Source: JBDTES01 sp039922435 (GTDB lineage: Bacteria > Patescibacteriota > Saccharimonadia > Saccharimonadales > UBA4665). From it: 9,133 nucleotides of DNA. The notes beneath the pieces were generated by a model, which was given only the letters and a program-made list of their open reading frames with translations, did not search any database and was not told the origin of the DNA. Positions 5,801 through 9,133 of the stretch are shown here, piece by piece (the first letter of the stretch is position 1; the number at the start of each line of letters is the position of its first letter). The DNA lies in the NCBI GenBank assembly GCA_039922435.1, contig JBDTES010000011.1, forward strand, positions 1-9,133, in the 5' to 3' direction. The position numbers and the translations under genes were made by a program.

Positions 5801-5825
5801 AGAAATAATCCAGAGGATTTTATTT

Positions 5826-6029
5826 ATGGCAAAGATTTTTAAACACCGAACAGACGTAGCCTTTTTTGACTACAAAGATTTTAAGACGTTGCAGCGCTAC
5901 GTCAACCAATATGGGCAGATAGAGCAGCGCAAGAAGACTGGTCTGACCGAGAGTCAGCAACGCCACTTGGCGGTTGCTATTAAGCGGGCTCGACACTTGG
6001 CTTTGTTGCCATTCGTTGCAAACGCTTAA
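5826..6029 (+). CDS. rpsR: 30S ribosomal protein S18
   Basis: A 67-aa small-subunit protein that pairs with S6 on the platform. The family core is clear: DYKDFKTLQRYVNQYGQI (16-33) and RKKTGLTESQQRHLAVAIKRARHLALLPF (35-63). The N-terminus is short, as in many minimal S18 proteins. SD AGAGGA (5812-5817) lies 8 bases before the ATG. It follows ssb after a 141-base repeat-rich gap, so it may be read from the rpsF transcript or separately. Confidence 0.97.
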   Translation: MAKIFKHRTDVAFFDYKDFKTLQRYVNQYGQIEQRKKTGLTESQQRHLAVAIKRARHLALLPFVANA

Positions 6030-6047
6030 GTTTGAGATAATGTAGGA

Positions 6048-6374
6048 ATGGAGAATAAATCACCATTTCTAGCAATTAAGCAGATCGATACAATGCTTAA
6101 GGGTATCTTGCGTGAGATAGACCTTGAGGAGCTCAAGGCGGCCGAAAAAAAGGCTATTCAATCCCTAAAACACCAGATGGTTGATACTCGCCTTGATATT
6201 CGTGATTACGAGCTAAGTGAGACGCGTGATGAGCAGCTAAAATATGCCCACGAAGCCAAGAAGGGTGTAGCCAAAGCGCAGGCTCTAATGCTCCAGGCCG
6301 ATACGGTCTTTGGGGCGACCGACGTAGCGCATTTAACTGCTCGGCTAGATCAAACTAAGGATTGGTTGAGGTAA
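6048..6374 (+). CDS. Unknown 108-aa helical protein
   Basis: Not recognised. The sequence is highly charged and almost free of prolines, with long predicted helices rich in Glu, Lys, Ala and Leu (for example DLEELKAAEKKAIQSLKHQM at about 25-44), so a coiled coil or helical bundle is likely. There is no signal peptide, membrane segment or Cys/His metal site. It starts 18 bases after rpsR; only a weak AGG lies close to the ATG, and GATAAT at 6036-6041 is placed where a -10 box would give a leaderless mRNA, though a -35 is lacking. Size, spacing and same-strand context support a real gene. It could be a lineage-specific partner of the translation genes around it; that is inference. Confidence 0.75.
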   Translation: MENKSPFLAIKQIDTMLKGILREIDLEELKAAEKKAIQSLKHQMVDTRLDIRDYELSETRDEQLKYAHEAKKGVAKAQALMLQADTVFGATDVAHLTARLDQTKDWLR

Positions 6375-6383
6375 TATATAACT

Positions 6384-6650
6384 ATGAACAAGCGTGAAGT
6401 TATACAGAAACTTTTAAACGTGACAAACGATAGTCAAGGGAACCTAGGCGCAACTTTTGGTGGGGCATCGGGAGCTTTGGGGATATCTAATCCTCTACAG
6501 GCTGATCTTAACCGAGCTATTGGCCAGTGGCTGGAGCGGGGTGATTCAACTGGTTTGCACGGAATCGTTAATACTTTGCATGCGGTTGATAGCTTGACTG
6601 ATAGTGAATACGATCAAATATTAAAAGTGATAACTACGAAGGAAGTTTAA
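6384..6650 (+). CDS. Unknown 88-aa protein upstream of efp
   Basis: Not recognised. It begins MNKREVIQKLLNVTND, then a Gly/Ala/Ser-rich stretch NLGATFGGASGALG (about 20-33), and a helical second half. No membrane segment or catalytic motif is apparent. It lies 9 bases after the previous gene; GAGGT (6368-6372) is a distant SD candidate. Its stop TAA directly touches the efp start codon, and its last codons carry the efp SD, so the two are translationally linked. Confidence 0.72.
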   Translation: MNKREVIQKLLNVTNDSQGNLGATFGGASGALGISNPLQADLNRAIGQWLERGDSTGLHGIVNTLHAVDSLTDSEYDQILKVITTKEV

Positions 6651-7217
6651 ATGGCATTAAGCATTACTAATCTAAAAAAAGGTGTGATATTTCAGCAGGA
6701 CGGTGTGCCCTATCGGGTGGTCGATTATAACCAAAAAGTAATGGGCCGGGGCGGATCAATCGTTAATGTGCGTATTAAAAGCCTACTTGACGGCAAGGTC
6801 TTAGATAAGACATTCAAAGGCAATGAGACACTCGATAGCGCCGATGTAACCACGCAATCTGTACAATATTTGTATTCAGATGGGAACAGCTTTAACTTCA
6901 TGAATCAAGAGAGTTTTGAGCAATTTGAGGTATCGGCCGATTTGGTGGGTGATGGAGCTGGTTATCTAAAAGAGGGTGATGTTGTGCAGCTCCAGCTGTT
7001 TGATGGCAACCCGATTAACGTGGAATTGCCCAAAAATGTTCCTCTAAGAGTTACTTATACTGAGGCCGCCGTTAAAGGTGATACTAGTAGCTCAATCACC
7101 AAAGATGCAACACTTGAGACGGGTATTACTATCAAAGTTCCGGCTTTTATAAAACAGGATGATTTAATAAGTGTCGATACATCGACCGGCGCATACCGAG
7201 AAAGAGTTAAGGAATAG
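6651..7217 (+). CDS. efp: Elongation factor P
   Basis: A 188-aa factor of usual length that binds between the P and E sites and rescues ribosomes stalled on polyproline. It has the N-terminal KOW-like domain (about 1-65) and two OB domains; the third ends in the family pattern TGITIKVPAFIKQDDLISVDTSTGAYRERV (about 157-186). The tip of the P-site loop reads VMGRGGS, so Arg33 stands where E. coli has the modified Lys34. Arginine-type EF-Ps can be rhamnosylated by EarP, but no earP is in this window and the MGRGG loop also occurs in lineages without it. SD AAGGAAG (6639-6645) lies 5 bases before the ATG, inside the end of the preceding gene. Confidence 0.97.
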   Translation: MALSITNLKKGVIFQQDGVPYRVVDYNQKVMGRGGSIVNVRIKSLLDGKVLDKTFKGNETLDSADVTTQSVQYLYSDGNSFNFMNQESFEQFEVSADLVGDGAGYLKEGDVVQLQLFDGNPINVELPKNVPLRVTYTEAAVKGDTSSSITKDATLETGITIKVPAFIKQDDLISVDTSTGAYRERVKE

Positions 7218-7220
7218 TTA

Positions 7221-7463
7221 ATGAAATTAAAAAGTTATTTCATCAGGCATTTAAATAGAACGGCAGATAGACTCACTACAGCTCGTATGGTTGACGGTCA
7301 ATTATCGCCAGAGGAAGGCCAGATTCCCATCGATAAGGCTATAGCAGCATTAGGTTATATAGGTATTGGTGGTGCTGATTATGAGCCTACGAAAGCGGAA
7401 CTTAGGCAAGCTGAAGCAAGTTTGTTGAACCAATTTAACGCAACAACTGGGTCATTTTTCTAA
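7221..7463 (+). CDS. Unknown 80-aa protein between efp and tlyA
   Basis: Not recognised. It has a basic N-terminus (MKLKSYFIRHLNRTADRL), a middle with GQLSPEEGQIPIDKAIAALGYIGIGG (about 27-52) and a helical C-terminus ending in FF. There is no signal peptide or membrane segment. SD AAGGA (7209-7213) sits in the end of efp, 7 bases before the ATG, and the gap to efp is 3 bases. Its stop abuts the tlyA ATG. This tight packing supports it as a real member of the efp-tlyA operon. Confidence 0.75.
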   Translation: MKLKSYFIRHLNRTADRLTTARMVDGQLSPEEGQIPIDKAIAALGYIGIGGADYEPTKAELRQAEASLLNQFNATTGSFF

Positions 7464-8189
7464 ATGAGTAAGTTGCGGTTAGACGTATCCTTGTCTGGAA
7501 AAGGGCTCGTAGCGTCACGGTCGCAGGCGGAGAGTTACATTAAGCTTGGGCAGGTTAAGGTTAATGGACGGGTTGTCACAAAAACTGGCACTATGATTAG
7601 TGAGACTGATGAGGTCCAGTTGACTGCCACGGAGCAGTATGTTAGCCGAGCAGCCCTGAAGCTTAAGAGTGCTACTAAAGCACTTGGGCTAGATTTTGCC
7701 GGTAAAACAGTGCTTGATGTCGGATCATCAACTGGTGGGTTTACACAGTACGCCTTAGTTCATGGGGCCAATAAAGTTATTGCTGTAGATGTTGGGACCG
7801 ATCAGCTGCACCCAAGCCTCCGTACCGACAATAGGATAGAGCTGCATGAGAAAACCGATATTCGGGATTTTAAGACTGACCAAAAGATCGATATGGTAGT
7901 GGCCGACGTGAGCTTTATTTCGCTCCGGGAAATTCTACCGTCTGTCTCAAAAATAGTAGATAGCCAAGCAGAACTAGTTATGATGGTTAAGCCCCAGTTT
8001 GAAGCCTTTGCTAGCGGTCAAAAACATAAAGGAGTTATCAAGAACGATCGAATGCGTCGAGATATTCTAAAAGATTTTGAGGTTTGGGCCCAGCAGTTTT
8101 ATAAAATCGTCCAAAAAGCAGACTCAGAGATACCTGGTGGTAAAGGAAATGTTGAGCGCTTTTATTTACTCCACAAATTACGAGGTTAA
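7464..8189 (+). CDS. tlyA: TlyA-type rRNA 2'-O-methyltransferase
   Basis: A 241-aa protein with an N-terminal S4 RNA-binding domain (about 3-60) and an FtsJ/RrmJ-like methyltransferase domain. The S-adenosylmethionine loop is VLDVGSSTGGF (83-93). The family K-D-K-E catalytic set is present: K66 in SRAALK, D148 in VADVSF, K176 in MMVKPQF and E231 in NVERF. Characterised TlyA proteins methylate ribose on 16S and/or 23S rRNA cytidines near the subunit interface; which sites this one modifies cannot be read from sequence. The ATG follows the previous stop with no gap and no SD, so translation probably depends on re-initiation. Some homologues have been called hemolysins; the rRNA role is better founded. 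Confidence 0.93.
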   Translation: MSKLRLDVSLSGKGLVASRSQAESYIKLGQVKVNGRVVTKTGTMISETDEVQLTATEQYVSRAALKLKSATKALGLDFAGKTVLDVGSSTGGFTQYALVHGANKVIAVDVGTDQLHPSLRTDNRIELHEKTDIRDFKTDQKIDMVVADVSFISLREILPSVSKIVDSQAELVMMVKPQFEAFASGQKHKGVIKNDRMRRDILKDFEVWAQQFYKIVQKADSEIPGGKGNVERFYLLHKLRG

Positions 8190-8214
8190 CCACTAGGAAC
8201 TGAGTTAGGTGGTT
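8188..8214 (+). terminator. Hairpin at the end of tlyA, weak terminator candidate
   Basis: AACCACTA (8188-8195) pairs with TAGGTGGTT (8206-8214) as an 8-bp stem with one bulged G, overlapping the tlyA stop. It is followed by GGGTAATT rather than a T-run, so termination is uncertain. Confidence 0.35.
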
Positions 8215-8217
8215 GGG

Positions 8218-8280
8218 TAATTATCGCTAGTCAGAAGCTAAGCCTGTCGCATATTTAGAGCCAAAATAGCGAAGTAATTA
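8218..8280. repeat. Interrupted inverted repeat between tlyA and the next gene
   Basis: TAATTA-TCGCTA (8218-8229) pairs with TAGCGA-(AG)-TAATTA (8267-8280): 12 bp with a two-base bulge around a 37-base loop. It ends 14 bases before the -10 box of the next gene. It could be an operator pair or part of a read-through leader; no T-run follows. Confidence 0.45.
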
Positions 8281-8293
8281 ATCTTAAATCAGC

Positions 8294-8299
8294 TACAAT
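8294..8299 (+). promoter_or_regulatory. -10 box giving a leaderless transcript
   Basis: TACAAT lies with its last base seven bases before the A of ATG 8306, so transcription would begin at or next to the start codon. There is no SD. No good -35 is visible 17 bp upstream. Confidence 0.5.
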
Positions 8300-8305
8300 A
8301 AGCTT

Positions 8306-8965
8306 ATGTATTATTTCCCGAGTCGGGCTGTGGCTGGCGAAATGCTAGCTAAGGAGCTGGAAGAGCGCTATCGCTACGAAGACTGCGCCGTGCTAGCGCT
8401 GAGTGATGGCGGAGTTATGGTCGGGGCTCAGATTGCCGCTAAGTTACACTGTGTTTTAAACTTGCTACTAACCTCGTCAATCATCTTGCCGCAGGAGAAT
8501 GACGCCTTGGCCGAAATTAATCAGCACGGCGACGTATCATTCAATGATATGTTAACGGCTGGCGAGCTAGAAGAGATTCAATCGGAGTACTTTAACTATA
8601 TTGAGCAGCAAAAGCTACAAAAGATTTTTGAGATGAACCGGCTACTAGGTGATGGCGGCTTGGTTAACTCCGAGCTTCTGAAGAATCGGACGATTATCCT
8701 GGTTTCGGATGGGCTAAATAGTGGGATATCGCTACTGGCGGCTACGGAGTATCTAAAGCCGATTAAAACAAACGGGATTATCGTTGCGGTGCCGTTTGCA
8801 AGCGTAGCGGCTGTCGATAAAATGCATATTTTGGCTGACAAAATTTATTGTTTGAACGTTTTAGAAGACTTAATATCGATTAATCATTACTATGATGAGC
8901 AAGATGTTCCTTCGCACGAAATTATCGTCAAAATAATCAACCATATTGTTCTGAATTGGAAATAG
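8306..8965 (+). CDS. Phosphoribosyltransferase-like protein with altered PRPP loop
   Basis: A 219-aa cytosolic protein that resembles the predicted phosphoribosyltransferases of COG1926. It starts with FPSRAVAGEMLAKEL, followed by VLALSDGGVMVGAQIAAKL (29-47), matching the family's LPRGGV-VA-EVA region, and has a long helical insertion (about 85-115). The PRPP-binding segment is IILVSDGLNSGIS (130-142); family members usually read VDDG-ATGAT, so the first acidic residue is Ser134 and the loop is degenerate, while Asp135, Gly136 and Gly140 remain. It may have lost transfer activity or use another substrate. It is read alone from a probable leaderless mRNA and ends at a convergent terminator. 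Confidence 0.75.
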   Translation: MYYFPSRAVAGEMLAKELEERYRYEDCAVLALSDGGVMVGAQIAAKLHCVLNLLLTSSIILPQENDALAEINQHGDVSFNDMLTAGELEEIQSEYFNYIEQQKLQKIFEMNRLLGDGGLVNSELLKNRTIILVSDGLNSGISLLAATEYLKPIKTNGIIVAVPFASVAAVDKMHILADKIYCLNVLEDLISINHYYDEQDVPSHEIIVKIINHIVLNWK

Positions 8966-8969
8966 GTCT

Positions 8970-9000
8970 TCAGGGGTTAGATAGCCTCTGAGATGGTTTT
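8970..9000 (+). terminator. Terminator between convergent genes
   Basis: TCAGGGG (8970-8976) pairs with CCTCTGA (8985-8991), 7 bp with one G-T wobble and an 8-base loop, then GATGGTTTT. The T-run is short and on the plus side only. It fills the 33-base gap between two genes that face each other. Confidence 0.55.
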
Positions 9001-9133
9001 AAAGGAAGCTCTTGAGTGTCTTAACATCTCTAAGGGTTATTAATGATTGGGAGCTGGATAGCAAGCCCTTGCGCTCTAAATCAGCAATTGCTCGACTAGT
9101 AGTTTCGCGCGTTGCACAAATTGAACTAGCTAT
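8999..9133 (-). CDS. Crp/Fnr-family transcription regulator, C-terminal part
   Basis: Reading the minus strand from the window edge gives 44 residues and a TAA stop (9001-8999); the start lies beyond the window. The peptide contains TRETTSRAIADLERKGLL, the recognition helix and wing approach of the Crp/Fnr winged-helix domain, where TRE-SR---LE--GL is the usual pattern. It ends LITLRDVKTLKSFL, matching the common I-I-D---L end of the family. The effector domain cannot be seen, so the signal sensed is unknown. The gene converges on the phosphoribosyltransferase-like gene. The class is fairly sure from this short but typical segment. Confidence 0.75.
   Translation of the reverse strand: MASSICATRETTSRAIADLERKGLLSSSQSLITLRDVKTLKSFL

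Overview
The window looks like chromosome from a Candidate Phyla Radiation bacterium, most likely a Candidatus Saccharibacteria (TM7) relative. This rests on small tightly packed genes, a 235-aa protein that resembles a family I associate with Saccharibacteria, an MGRGG-type EF-P loop, poor or missing Shine-Dalgarno (SD) sequences before several genes, and standard genetic code. The assignment is by recognition; no database search was run.

Layout: (1) 1-1136 is an apparently complete IS30-family insertion sequence, with terminal inverted repeats around one DD(33)E transposase whose leader can fold over its own SD. (2) The IS ends nine bases before a consensus sigma-70-type promoter that drives ftsK (1256-3445), a full-length DNA translocase. 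(3) 3446-3764 has no convincing protein gene. It holds a promoter, an RNA able to fold into a long stem, and a strong intrinsic terminator: a candidate small RNA or leader of about 155 nt. (4) 3765-4472 encodes the unknown 235-aa protein. (5) 4515-6029 is the rpsF-ssb-rpsR module, with a structured rpsF leader, a perfect 8+3+8 palindrome before ssb, and AT-rich heptamer repeats in inverted orientation in both gaps around ssb. (6) 6048-8189 is a compact same-strand run: two small unknown proteins, efp, a third small unknown, and tlyA, with gaps of 0 to 18 bases. (7) 8306-8965 is a phosphoribosyltransferase-fold protein with an altered PRPP loop, apparently translated from a leaderless mRNA. (8) A convergent terminator precedes the C-terminus of a minus-strand Crp/Fnr-type regulator that runs off the right edge.

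The genes are mostly housekeeping: chromosome segregation (FtsK), replication and repair (SSB), and ribosome assembly or function (S6, S18, EF-P, TlyA). The mobile element at the left is the clear accessory part. The least explained parts are the candidate RNA at 3570-3724, the heptamer arrays around ssb, and the unknown proteins at 3765-4472 and around efp. No CRISPR array, tRNA, rRNA or defence system was seen.
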